Shown here piece after piece: positions 1 to 10,204 of a stretch of DNA of 64,000 nucleotides (positions are counted from its first letter, which is position 1; each line of letters begins with the position of its first letter). The position numbers and the translations under genes are program-made. The notes beneath the pieces are model-generated. The model was not told where the DNA came from, searched no databases, and saw only the letters and a program-made list of their open reading frames with translations. Origin of the DNA: Isoetes taiwanensis (lineage: Eukaryota; Streptophyta; Lycopodiopsida; Isoetales; Isoetaceae); the NCBI GenBank assembly GCA_021234155.1, contig JAJEKV010000104.1:2055900-2119899 (forward strand), given 5' to 3'.

Positions 1-459
1 ATAGATGAGATTATGGTCAATGGCACTAAGATTACTGGAGATGACAACCTTAAAGCTGCTGCCACAAATCATTTTACTAATATCATGGGCACCACCTCCG
101 TCTCTTATCAGGAAGATAGTGAGAACTTTATCAAAATGGAGGAAAAAGTCACTCATGATCAGAATATTGCTCTAACAAGTCTGTTCTCTCTGGAGGAGCT
201 TGGCAAAGTGGTCCACGACATGAAGAACGACAAATCTCCTGGACCAGACGGTCTTCCAGCTGAATTCTTCAAAGCTACACGGGATTTTCTGGGACCCCAC
301 ATTCTGAATATTGCCAATGAGTTTATTATGAGGAAGAAAATGGATAACAGAATCAACACCAGCTTCATCACTTTGATTCCTAAGATTCCTGAACCTATAT
401 CCTTTTCGGATTATAGACCTATATCTCTTACTAATGTTATGTACAACATTATTTCAGGT
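1..459 (+). pseudogene. LINE reverse transcriptase, N-terminal segment
   Basis: Open from the window start in the frame that contains the ATG at 13. It shows the RT N-terminal block KSPGPDGLPAEFFK (about 232-273) and the following FSDYRPISLTNVMYNIISG (about 403-459), the conserved stretch before RT motif A in plant LINEs. It stops being LINE sequence at 459, where the TIR element begins; reading on beyond 459 gives non-homologous residues. The partner half starts at 3892 in the same frame once the insertion is removed. The cDNA copy is therefore inactivated by insertion, not by early mutation. Confidence 0.85.
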
Positions 460-484
460 AAGTCGTATTTAATTAAAGTGGGAC
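460..484 (+). repeat. Left terminal inverted repeat, 25 bp
   Basis: Starts AAGTCGTATTTAAT and ends AAAGTGGGAC. It is the exact reverse complement of 3863-3887 and is preceded by the AGGT duplication at 456-459. Confidence 0.93.
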
Positions 485-1003
485 TCATTCCATTCCCATT
501 TTTTTTCGGAACCCTGTTAATTTACATGAAAAGGAGCACCCCGACCCGAAAACTATCCTTAATTCGATTTTTTGTCTAGAACTCTGCATCGAAGCTTTCC
601 TCCAGTTTTCCCTGGTTAGCAAGTCGAGAACAAGAACAATGCAACTGAAACAAAGGAAATTCATTAAAGATTGAAACCAAAGTTCTAGATTGAAACCAAA
701 GTTTACAATGGTTGAAGATACCATGATGGTCGGGCTGACACAAATATTACATCATCTTCGCACACAGACCACCTACTGGGAACAACATGCAGAGCAAGGT
801 CTGAGGCGTTCCAAGCCACAAGAGCAACTTGAAGAGAATAGAAATCTGAACACGCTAGCCTGACATGGCTCCCGGTCATGTCCTTTCTGTTCGCGATTTG
901 TACTGGGAAAGGCAAAATCAAGTTAGTGCAAGTGATGCTACTGAACAATACAAATAAGAAAAACAACCAGGTTCTAAGGGCCATTTCAAGAATGTAGGTA
1001 TGA

Positions 1004-1444
1004 GGCCTTTCTCGACTCATGAAGTCGAGAAAGGCCCCTCTGATGTAGCTTAGAGCCCAAAAAAACAAAAAAAGAAGAAAAAAAAAATTCCTTCTTTTTC
1101 TAAGTAGGCAAAAAAAAAAAATTTTTTTGAGGGCCTTTCTCGACTCGCGAGTCGAGAAAGACCCTCAAGGCCCCTCTAATGGCCTTTCTCGACTCATGAA
1201 ATCGAGAAACGTAAGTCGAGTAAAAATTTTTTTTTTTTTTTTTTTTTAACTAGGAAAAAAAAAGTTTTTTTTTCAAGAAGATTTTTTTTAAGGGCCTTTC
1301 TCGACTCGTGGGTCGAGAAAAGCATCTGAGAGTAAAAAAACGCAGTTTTGGGGGGTTGAGAAAGGAAGCTCAAAGTGAAAAACAGAGTTCTGAGGTCGAG
1401 AAACGCAGTCCTGAGGACCTTTCTCGACTCGCGAGTCGAGAAAG
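1004..1444. repeat. Cluster of CTCGACTC/GAGTCGAG hairpins inside the TIR element
   Basis: Five inverted repeats built on TTTCTCGACTC / GAGTCGAGAAA occur here: 1004-1036 (14-bp arms, 5-nt loop), 1135-1160 (26-bp perfect palindrome), about 1185-1209 (imperfect), 1297-1320, and 1419-1444 (another 26-bp perfect palindrome). A sixth, with 10-bp arms, sits near the other end at 3475-3498. Between them are A- or T-runs. I saw no copies outside 460-3887. They could be transposase-binding sites or fold into hairpins; the sequence shows only the symmetry and the confinement to this element. Confidence 0.85.
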
Positions 1445-1710
1445 GCAGCTCAGGGTGGAAAACACATTCGAGGTTCAAGAAATGCACGGTTGCCCTCTGA
1501 GATATAATTTCTAGCTCCAATCTCATAGAGCACCAATCATGACTAATCGGACCAAAGAATGGTATTTTCTATGTATTTTCTAATGCACACCATATCTTAT
1601 GCATTTATTATGTATACATATCTAAAAAAAATAGACCACCTTTTTATAATATATCAATGTTTACCCATAGCTTATTTCAAATATAGATTTTCCAAATGGG
1701 ACACTATGTA

Positions 1711-1982
1711 CTATATATTTTTCAATAAGCACAATATCCTTAACCACAATATTCTATGCATTTTTTTTTATGAAAAATGGCCTCTCCATATATTACTATA
1801 TATTTTTCAATAAGCACAATATCCTATATTATGTATTTTCCAACAAGCACAATATTCTATGCATTTTTTATGAAAAATGCCCTCTCCATGTATTACTATA
1901 TATTTTTTAATAAGCACAATATCCTAATATTACGTATTTTCCAATAACCACAATATTCTATGCATTTTTATGAAAAATCAAC
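1711..1982 (+). repeat. AT-rich tandem repeat, three units of about 85-100 bp
   Basis: Three head-to-tail units (1711-1795, 1796-1895, 1896-1982). Each starts CTATATATTTTT, has AATAAGCACAATATCC in the middle and ends ATGAAAAATG-CCCTCTCC or a variant. The units differ by substitutions and short deletions. Non-coding. Confidence 0.8.
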
Positions 1983-2080
1983 ATGTATTTCCTATGGAAA
2001 AAAATGGACCCTCCCCGCTCTTTTTACCCCGCTCTTTTTTCCCGCCCATACTTAAAATTTGAAATTTAGTACATACCAAT

Positions 2081-3498
2081 TTGGTACATACCTTTGGGAC
2101 GGTTTCGGAGTCCTGCCATCGTGGATACCCATCAACGGCTATGGCGTTCTTGTTCTTCAGGCGGCTATGGCGTTCTTGTTCTTCAGGCTATGGCAGAACC
2201 GGCTATGGCGATAGGATGAGGATGGCTTTTTTTTATTCCGACTATGAAACCTTGCATGAAGGCATAACAAAAACATCTGCCACAAGACAGATTTGCACAA
2301 AAAATCCGCATTCTGGCTTGCTCGTTCTTCTGATCGGCTTGGCCGATTTGCCCTGCTCTGGTCGACACATCTCATGGGTCTTTTACTGAGCCCAAGCTTT
2401 TCTTTCTTATCACATCCTCTCACTGTTAATCGGCACTGGCCTTGGTGCAAGAAATAAAATGGTGTACCTGGGAACCTTCTGCTTGAGGAAGCCATGTGGA
2501 AATAGTCAGGCTATAGCGCCAAAGCTTGAGCTCCTAAACCTTTGGAGCATTGGGACAGTTACCGGAACTGGGGGCATTTACAAATTAATAACTTCTGTTT
2601 TCCATGCGTTGCTTTCCCCTGTTTCGAGCCTCTTGAACTTCTTGGTCCGACTGGTGCCATTGTTGGTGGAGCCGATGGCCCTTCGCCAGCGCCTTCCTCA
2701 AGATAAGCCTTCGGATCAAGCCTTCCTCAAGATAAGCCTCGGATGCGCCTTCCTCAAGATAAGCCTCGGATAAGCCTTCCTCTGTTCCTTGTTATATTCT
2801 TAGCGTTTTGGGTGGGCATGATCGTCAACAGCAGCTTCGGCTTCAACAAAGGAAACCCTTGCAGGTGCTTTTCAAAGCATTTTTCAGTTTCATTGAGCAG
2901 TAAAATAACGAAATGAGGATGCTATTGCAGAGTCTTTGTGCGTAACTGGCCTTGGTAAAGCTTGGAATTTCTGCTTATGAAGCTTCTTCTGGCTAGATTC
3001 GTTATCTCATAAAGTGCCCAAATCTCGATCATCTGACTCCATATCTGTTCTAGTCTTAGAATTAGAATTTCTAGACCCAAGATACCAACTGGGATGCCGT
3101 GTTTTTGCTCCGGCAAGAAGCCCAAGAAGCTGTACTCTGGCTATGGCTATGGCGATGTCACTTCCGCTTTGCTAAATACACCTGCAGCTGTTTCTTCTGT
3201 TTGTTTTGTTTACCTACTTCTTCCATCCGGCTACTACCCACTTCTTAGAGTCCTCTTAGAGCCCTCTGTTTCTCAGCAATACGACCTTCCATTTGGTGGA
3301 TTTGAAGACGAAAAGAGAACTTTGAAGACGAAAAGAGAACCTCCGTTTCTCAGCACTACGACCCTCCATTTGGGCGGATTTGAAGACGAAAAGAGAAGCT
3401 TGGCTATTCTTGCGAAGAGAAGGTTGGCTATTCTTGCGAAGAGAAGGTTGCCTTAAGAGAAGGTTGCCTTATGGCTTCTCGACTAGTGAGTCGAGAAG
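2081..3498. other. Unrecognised interior of the 3.4-kb TIR element
   Basis: Higher-complexity DNA than the rest of the element, with short open frames on both strands that I do not recognise. One minus-strand frame starts at an ATG at 2495 (MASSSRRFP) and runs into a possible GTACAC splice donor, so a captured host-gene fragment is possible but unproven. Short direct repeats are present: three copies of CCTTCCTCAAGATAAGCCT (about 2692-2775), GAAGACGAAAAGAGAA repeats (about 3305-3400) and GGCTATTCTTGCGAAGAGAAG (about 3403-3447). The sixth CTCGACT hairpin closes the stretch at 3475-3498. From there to 3862 it is AT-rich, then pyrimidine-rich, without genes. Confidence 0.4.
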
Positions 3499-3862
3499 GT
3501 TGAGAATACTCGTATTTAATTTAGTAATAATTTATTTATTTATTTTTATAATATTTAATTTTTATTTTTAATATGAGATTTAATTTCTCTTTAATTTATA
3601 ATATTTAATTTTCATTTATTTTTTGAAGGGGAGATCTCTCCCCCTCCAAACTCTCTTTGCCCCTTTCATCCTTGTCCCTAACCCTCCCCCCTTTGCCCAA
3701 CCTCCCTCCATCATCTCCTTCCTTCCTACCATTCTTTCTCCATCGTCTCCCCTTCTTTTCTCGGTTTGTTGTTTGTAAATTTCTATTCAAGCAATCAATT
3801 CAGAAATTTTTTTTCTGGGGTATGAGTCCCATTTTCAGTCCGAGTCCCAAAATTCGAGATTT

Positions 3863-3887
3863 GTCCCACTTTAATTAAATACGACTT
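3863..3887 (-). repeat. Right terminal inverted repeat, 25 bp
   Basis: Exact reverse complement of 460-484, followed by AGGT at 3888-3891. Further GGGACTC copies lie just inside it (about 3824-3848). Confidence 0.93.
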
Positions 3888-3891
3888 AGGT

Positions 3892-5944
3892 GCTATTACT
3901 CAAAGGCTGAAAAAGATTCTGAACAACATTATAAGTCACAGCCAATCGGCCTATTTGAAAGGGAGGAACATTCTAGATAATGTTGTTACTGCCACCCTCG
4001 GCCTTAGATGGGCAAAAGACTCTAAGCAAGAGATTGCACTCCTTAAGCTCGACATCACCAAAGCTTTTGATATGGTCAACTGGGATTTTCTTAAGCTATG
4101 CTGCAGCAAACTTGGATTCAATATCAGCTCAATCAGTGTTTTCACAGCAATTCTTAATAACTCCTCCTCCTCGGTGCTCATAAATGGAGAATGCAGTCCC
4201 TTCTTCAACATCAAAAGAGGAGTCAAGCAGGGCTGCCCCTTAGCCCCATTTCTTTTTATCATTGTGATGGAAGCTCTTCATAGCAGTTTACAGGCAGCAA
4301 AAGAAGAGGGCACAATAACAGGTTTGTATCTCCCTACAAATGATATTGCTGATCAATTCCTTAATGGGCATTTTGCAGATGACACCTTTATCCTTTTATC
4401 CATGGACCTCCAATCGATCAATCAGACCAAGGTGATTTTACATGCCTTTGGCAAATTTTCTGGCTGCAATATCAACACGAATAAATCCAAGATTACCTCC
4501 CATGACCCTGATCTGGGAACTCAGGCTGCCACCCTTCTCGATTGCAGTTTCAGCCCCTCTAATGCTCATTCCAAGCTGTTAGGCATTCCTTTTGCCATCC
4601 GTTCCAATGCTGCAGACCTTTGGAACAGCATTATTGAGAAATTCTATCACAAAGTGGACACCCTCAACTCAAGATTCCTTTCAAAAGCGGGCCGAGCTAT
4701 CTTAGCAAATTCTGTTATTGCCTCAACTCATGTATACCAATCTTCCTTCATCCTTGCTCCTAAGAAGGTCTACAGAAAACTTCAAGGAATTCTTGGAAGG
4801 TTTATCTCCTGTGGCAGCAACAGAAAGTGCTGGACTCCAGTCTCTATGGAAGAATGCTGCAAATCCAAGTCTGAAGGTGGTTTGGGCATTATCAACATTG
4901 AGAAGCATGCTATAGCGCTGGCAGCCAAATACTTCTTCAAAGCCATCACAGATAAAATTCAGCATCCGGTTTCTGTCCTAATCAAGCACTATATCCTGAA
5001 ATGCAAACCATATGGTTGGAATATCGAAATGGTGCTCCCTGATGCTGCCTTTTTTGATCTAAAGATCCCCACCAGCACTCCTCCTTTGATCCGAAAATGG
5101 TTAAAGGCTTGGCAGCAGGTAAAAGGCATGTTTTCTTGGAAGAAAGGTATCTCTCCCTCTCAATACATTTTTTGGAATCCTTACCTCCTTGGGGAAAACA
5201 GCATACATTGTCTTATCAGGAATTTTCCAGATCAAGCGAAATTATGGCAAGACAAAGGTTTGATTAGAATCTCAGATCTGTTTGATGCTAACGGTCCTAT
5301 TCCTTTTGATTTGTCCATTATTAAATATGAAGATGAAAGTAGCAGATCTCTGTATAATGCTATTCTTAGCTATACTGCTCAAGCAGATTGGAATAACAGT
5401 GACATCACTTGGCAGTTTAAAGGGAGACTCCTCTTCAAAGTCAAGGATGCCTATAAATACTTATTGAGAGATCAAACAATGAGTATCCACCTTAAATGGG
5501 GACTATCTTATGAACGCTGCAGATCCAATCTCAAACACCTTTGGAAGTCTCCAATTAATCCGAAAATCAAACATTTGGCAATTGTGGCATAAAAGTTTAG
5601 CCACTAACTGCAAGCGCTTTAACTGCAACTTTTCAGCTACTAACATTTGTCCGAGGTGCCTCTCTTATGCAGAAAATGAAGACCATCTATTCAGATCATG
5701 TTTCTGGTCCCAATGGACAATTGAAATCTCATCCGAAGCTCTTCAGCTCAATCTATCTTTGGACAGTTCTGAAGCTGACTTCTTTATACCAGTTACCCCC
5801 AGACATTGGAGCTTTTACATTCTTCTTTGGAGAATATGGAAAGGCAGAAACAAGCTGGTGTTCTGCAATGAAATAATTTGGCCACAAGCCATACTCTCTC
5901 AAACCAACTATGATGTATCTTGGATTTACAAAATCAACTCATAA
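3892..5944 (+). pseudogene. LINE reverse transcriptase core and zinc-binding tail
   Basis: Continues the RT from 1-459 in the same frame. Visible parts are SQSAYLKGRNILDN, motif A LKLDITKAFDMVNWDFL with its catalytic Asp, motif B GVKQGCPLAPFLF, and motif C FADD at 4372-4383 (FADD in place of YADD). Thumb and connection follow, to about 5570. There one base appears to be missing in KIKHF-WQLWHKSLA, shifting the tail into another frame. That frame (to 5944) encodes the RT zinc-binding domain, with CPRCLSYAENEDHLFRSC as the Cys-Cys-His-Cys motif. The catalytic residues are intact, so apart from the insertion and this frameshift the copy is fairly young. Confidence 0.88.
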
Positions 5945-6263
5945 GTTCTTCTATCTTGCAGGAAAATTCTTTCTCATGAGCAGACGGATCACCTTCCCAA
6001 ATAAGAAGTATGAAGACATTCAGAAATGGGCTGCTGACTTTCTGACAGGCTGCTCCCTGCATCACTTTGAAGAAGATTGCGATTGTACCTGCTCGTGTGC
6101 TCTTGAACCTGATCTGAAAAGGGAATTTACATGTCAGGCCACGGATGCAGCTGGGAAATACAATTTTGCCAAATCAAGGATCTGTCCATGTCTCTACTGC
6201 AAAATGACCATAATCACAAGGGGACCGGATCCCTTGGACGAGGCTGGCTTCTCTTCTGATTGA
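5910..6263 (+). CDS. Cys-rich open frame in the LINE 3' region
   Basis: A 117-residue ATG frame that overlaps the end of the zinc-binding frame in another phase. The second half is cysteine-rich (CDCTCSC and CPCLYC). I do not recognise a family. It may be the out-of-frame end of the LINE protein, since the reading frame has already slipped near 5570, or chance. No start context or homology supports independent expression. Confidence 0.3.
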   Translation: MMYLGFTKSTHKFFYLAGKFFLMSRRITFPNKKYEDIQKWAADFLTGCSLHHFEEDCDCTCSCALEPDLKREFTCQATDAAGKYNFAKSRICPCLYCKMTIITRGPDPLDEAGFSSD

Positions 6264-6558
6264 CCTTTGGGAAACCAGACAAGACAATGAAGAAGATAAC
6301 TCAAAATTTTGTTAATCTCTGTCACCTATGCGCAGAGTTTTTTAAGTCTGTTTTCTGTTCCAGAACTTCAAACTTTAACAGTTGAACAATCTAAACTATG
6401 TCCATTTACAACATGGCACCTTTGCCTTGGTAATGGTTTATCTAGTTTTTTAAGCCTTTAAGTATAAGGGCTAGCCTGGGTGGACACTCCCCATACAAGT
6501 AGTCAATTTTGTTCTCCTTTTTTAAAATATAAATACAATACCATCCTTCAATTAAAAA
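6264..6558 (+). other. Presumed LINE 3' untranslated region
   Basis: Non-coding, T-rich sequence after the last LINE frame, including AAGTATAAGGGCTAGCCTGG and a pyrimidine run before AAAATATAAATAC. It ends at a short A run. This is typical of plant LINE tails, but the boundary is a judgement. Confidence 0.5.
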
Positions 6559-9437
6559 AAGGATATAGCAAATTTATGTTTGAAGTCCATCATATGCAGT
6601 GGGGCTTACTTGGATACAGGTGTTCTACATGATGCCACTGAGCTTCATATCTTACAATGCCACTGGGCTTTACATCTTATAATGCCACTCGGCTGGTACT
6701 TGTATTCACCAGGATATAAGACCTAATGCTGCAACATATTTCAGGGTTTTTCAAGAAATAATGGGATGGGGTAGACCTCTGCTGTAATGGTAAGGGTCTG
6801 CCCTTCCTAGTATTACAGCGTATCCAACAAAGAGGTCTTCTCTCTCCTACGGTTGGAGGTAGGATTTTTTTATATATTTCCATGTTTGTAGTCTTATAAA
6901 TATTGGGACTTGTAGTGGGGCTTGCCTATTGCATGAATACACTATGATAAAACCTAGATGGACGTAATGTGAAAATTGTCTAAAACAATACCTTGAAGTT
7001 GAAGATATTTGCCTTTGAAGTTGAAGGCAACTTAACCTGAGCATCTAGACTTGGTGGTTGGGTAAGCACTCTAATTAATCAAGTTTTGGTTATGGAATAC
7101 ATATTTTAGAATTCTAAACCTATTTGGAATTTCTGGCAAAGGTCTTATTTCATGCTAGATACGGGGTTATTTTCTAACCCCAAGAAATACCGAAGTCCCT
7201 ATCTTAGGGTACCACACAGCCGCCAGACAGTGAAGACGCTCCACATGAGCCGGGGTTGGTCCGTGGCTGTAAGGCTTTCTTGGCACCAGAGGTGTGTAAA
7301 ACGTCAAATCTGAGTACATGGGCTGGAGCTCAAGGGTAGGTCATCTGACATATTGATTATTGCAACTAGATGCTTCAATGAAGCCGTATGTCCTAGGCAT
7401 GGATTATTAGCAGAAAACATGAGTTGGAGTTAGGATTTCATATGATTTTATAAACAGGGTCACATGCTTGTATTTGGCGGTAAATATCTAAATGATACAC
7501 AAAATGGTGGGAATAAATACCATTGGTATATCAAAAGCAGGATGTCTGATCATCAAGACGAATTTGATTCAGTCTAGCACACATTCATTAGAGGAAGAGA
7601 TGGTTGCTGCTATCGCGGGCTTGCCATGGTTTCTATGAGAAATGTTGGGCTAAAATGCCCCTGGCCCGAATAAAAATGTATGGGCATGCAGAATGGTGAT
7701 GGAAGCAAATAAGCTGGATCCAGCTTCAAGAACATTGTCTCAGACACACGGCTGTGAATGTGGACTGGACATTCAGGTTTGGTTAAGTTGTAAACTTAAT
7801 CTAGGTTCAAAAGTCTTTGATTCAAGTTCTTGCATAATGATGCAATTAAAATAATGGTAGGCTTTGAATAACCAAGGTATTTTTACGTGTTGTTGCATAG
7901 CTGCTGGTTCTGATAGGTGCGTGACAGTGATTTGAAAGTTGAATATAAGCCTACAGCTTGGATATTAAATGGATATTCTTGGTTGATCCTCCAGTTCTTG
8001 CAGTATAATGCATGAATACCCTTAATCTCTTTCATATGTAGTCACGCTTCTGGGTCTGTTGTGGCATAACCATAACAGTAAGATATAAATGCTTTTCTAC
8101 TTGGTTCCAAATAATGTAAAATTACATAGAGGCATGGAACTTCTTAGATTTCTTAGATGGCTTCTATTTGGGATTTGCTGTGGCATAACCATGACAGTTA
8201 GATATAGAAGCTTCTCTACTCAGTTATAAATAAGGTTAAAATAAATAATGGCTTGGAGCTTCCTAGACTGGTAGTTTATTTTGATTTCTTTCAGCTGGTA
8301 TTGATTTGAGAGCAAGAAGGCTACAATAGGTGATCAGCGAAGAGCTGAGAAACCTAATGTACCTTCTGGCCCCTCACTCATTACCATTTTTAATGCTAAT
8401 GTTGTGTTGTTTGGCTGCAAGTACCAGTTTCTCCTCTTATTGTCGTCTTTTTGCTTTCATTTTCATATGCTGGCTGGAAAAGAAAGGATTGGCTATGGAG
8501 TGCTCACTCTGGAATATGACTCTGTGAGGAGATTACATCTGGTTTCTTAAAAGACAAGGGAGAACTACCATATCATGCTTTTGCTTTAAATAGGATCTTA
8601 TTTCGATGTATCAGGCTAGCAGAGTTATTCATTTTCTGAGCATGCAGTCTAAACCTTTTTTCTGTATGTAACGAATATCTCTGCTTGTTTGGTGGCTCAG
8701 AGTATAAATCTTAAAATTCTGATCATAAACACAGTATAATAGCAGCATATGAAAATTTCTGAGCATGTTGAAAAGTTTTCAAGATGTAAACAATGTTATG
8801 ACACAAGGAATATATTCTGAGCTCTATTTGATGGTTTACTATTTTTTAAGAGTCTCCATAATGTCATTGAGTACATATGCAGATTATGATAAAATAAATA
8901 GTGAGGCATGCATTGGCTGAAAGCTAGTTGGAAGCATTAAAAGGGGTCAACCGCATATGCAAATGCATAGCAACCAACATGCGCATGGAATACTATGCGT
9001 AGACATATGATGTAAAGCTGATAAATAAAGCTTATGAATAATTTTGCATGACCTAAAAAATATTCTGCATGGATAATTTGGCCAGCAGGTGCATAGTCTT
9101 AAGGATTTCTGCATAGTCCTAAGAATGGGACTTTAATTCAAGACAATATGTCTTGATTATGATCTAACCAGTTGACATTCATTTTATAGTTGGAGTCTGT
9201 AAACATAAGGCAAGTGTAAATAGCAGGTTTAATGATATGTGTCACACTTGGGTATGTAAATATAGGTTTATTCTTGTTCTTAGAAGTTATTGTTTTTGGG
9301 TTAAAGACTTATGGTTCGGTGATGATTGGTGCCATCAGGGATTTCGATCCTAGTATGGACTGATAAGACTACAGTAGGGATTGACCTTTGTAGATGACAT
9401 TGCTAGTTGGCTGTTGCTAAGGCTAGGGTGGACTGGA
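6559..9437. other. About 2.9 kb without a recognisable gene
   Basis: AT-rich unique-looking sequence. The longest open frames on either strand are about 65-70 codons and show no domain. It could be intergenic DNA or the inside of a long intron. I see no convincing TE ends, tRNA or rRNA. The only structure I noticed is the diverged local duplication at 8058-8267. Confidence 0.5.
8058..8267 (+). repeat. Diverged local tandem duplication, about 117-bp period
   Basis: 8058-8150 and 8175-8267 share GTGGCATAACCAT-ACAGT, AGATATA-A-GCTT and TGGA-CTTC-TAGA blocks in the same order with scattered substitutions. Non-coding. Confidence 0.65.
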
Positions 9438-9464
9438 TTTTTTTTTTTTTTTTTTTTTTTTTTT
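9438..9464 (+). repeat. Poly-T run of 27 bases
   Basis: Uninterrupted T run at the left edge of the block that leads to the pogo-like element. On the minus strand it reads as poly-A, so it may be the tail of a retroelement pointing left, but no body was recognised. Confidence 0.6.
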
Positions 9465-9682
9465 GGAGGGGAGGACTAACCACATGGTAAAAACAATGAA
9501 GGAAATATTGGCTCTAATTTTGGGCCTCGATTCCACGAAACCTCAAGCCAAATATCATGCGAGGGTATTCGGCTCTCCCAATACAGGTTTTGACAGGAAA
9601 AAAATACGACAGAATAGGTATTCGGCCTGTCAATTTGTCACTGTTCTAAACTGCGAGTCAAAATACCCCAGGAATGCTTAGG

Positions 9683-9755
9683 GTTCTATACAACAGAATA
9701 TTTAGGTTTCAAGAATGCTTAGGTTCTATGCAACAGAATATTTAGGTTTATTTCG
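9683..9755 (+). repeat. Short direct duplication, about 38 bp
   Basis: Two adjacent copies of GCTTAGGTTCTAT-CAACAGAATATTTAGGTTT differing at two or three bases, upstream of the transposase. Confidence 0.75.
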
Positions 9756-10204
9756 AGTTGCAGTGTGACAATGAGTGGCAGCGCATGGCGAGGCTCCGGC
9801 CAAGATACTTCGGCATGGTAAGTCGCCCTAGCGCTGAATCCACGCTGCCCCGTACCAGGGAGCCATCCTTAGCGCACCAGGGTACCTGGCCATCCCGAGG
9901 CATGATTCAATGCTGGGGGCTGGAATTGGTGGGCTAATTCCAGCCATAATCGCCTCGAATGAGATGGATTATCAAGATTACCTAGCTGGCTCGAGCAATT
10001 CCATCAACAATTTGTCAATCCGACCAAGAATCAAGCATGTCCCCTGTTTTTGCTGCACACTGGAGCGATGGTGTCGACTAGGGCTCGACCATAGATCGAT
10101 GCCACAGTTCCGAGCACTGGCAGACCAACGGCAGTGGCTAGCAAGCAAGTTTGTGCGCCTAAGGCAAGAAGAAAGGGGCATCAGCTAGCGAATCTGCACC
10201 TACA

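Larger units (their letters stand above)
460..3887. mobile_element. 3,428-bp TIR DNA transposon, apparently non-autonomous
   Basis: Both ends carry the same 25-bp sequence in inverted orientation (460-484 and 3863-3887, starting AAGTCGTATTTAAT), with no mismatch. AGGT flanks the element on both sides (456-459 and 3888-3891), a 4-bp target-site duplication, and the host LINE frame is restored when it is removed. Copies of GGGACTC occur just inside both ends, as expected for subterminal binding motifs. I see no transposase: internal open frames are short and unrecognised. A 4-bp duplication is compatible with families such as Sola, Academ or Ginger, but TIR sequence alone does not place it. Confidence 0.9.
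1..6558 (+). mobile_element. LINE (L1-type non-LTR retrotransposon), split by a DNA transposon
   Basis: A plant-type LINE whose 5' part, including any ORF1 and the endonuclease, lies before the window. It encodes reverse transcriptase and a zinc-binding tail in two blocks, 1-459 and 3888-5944, separated by the TIR element at 460-3887. Removing that element and one copy of the AGGT duplication restores one reading frame through NIISG-AITQRLKK, so the LINE was coding when hit. The 3' end is placed near 6558, where a T-rich stretch and a short A run (after CCTTCAATT) look like a LINE tail. The 3' limit is approximate and I did not find the LINE's own target-site duplication. Confidence 0.85.

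Noticed and set aside
1194-1526. Open frames on both strands across the CTCGACTC hairpins
   Set aside because: Low-complexity A/T runs and hairpins; no start context or homology.
6559-9437. A hidden host gene in this stretch
   Set aside because: No exon-like conserved protein segment or consistent splice-site series could be found on either strand.
9465-9900. Pogo TIR candidates around GGGTATTCGGC
   Set aside because: The motif resembles the GGGTATTCGAC module seen elsewhere, but no inverted partner near 12.8-13.8 kb was found.
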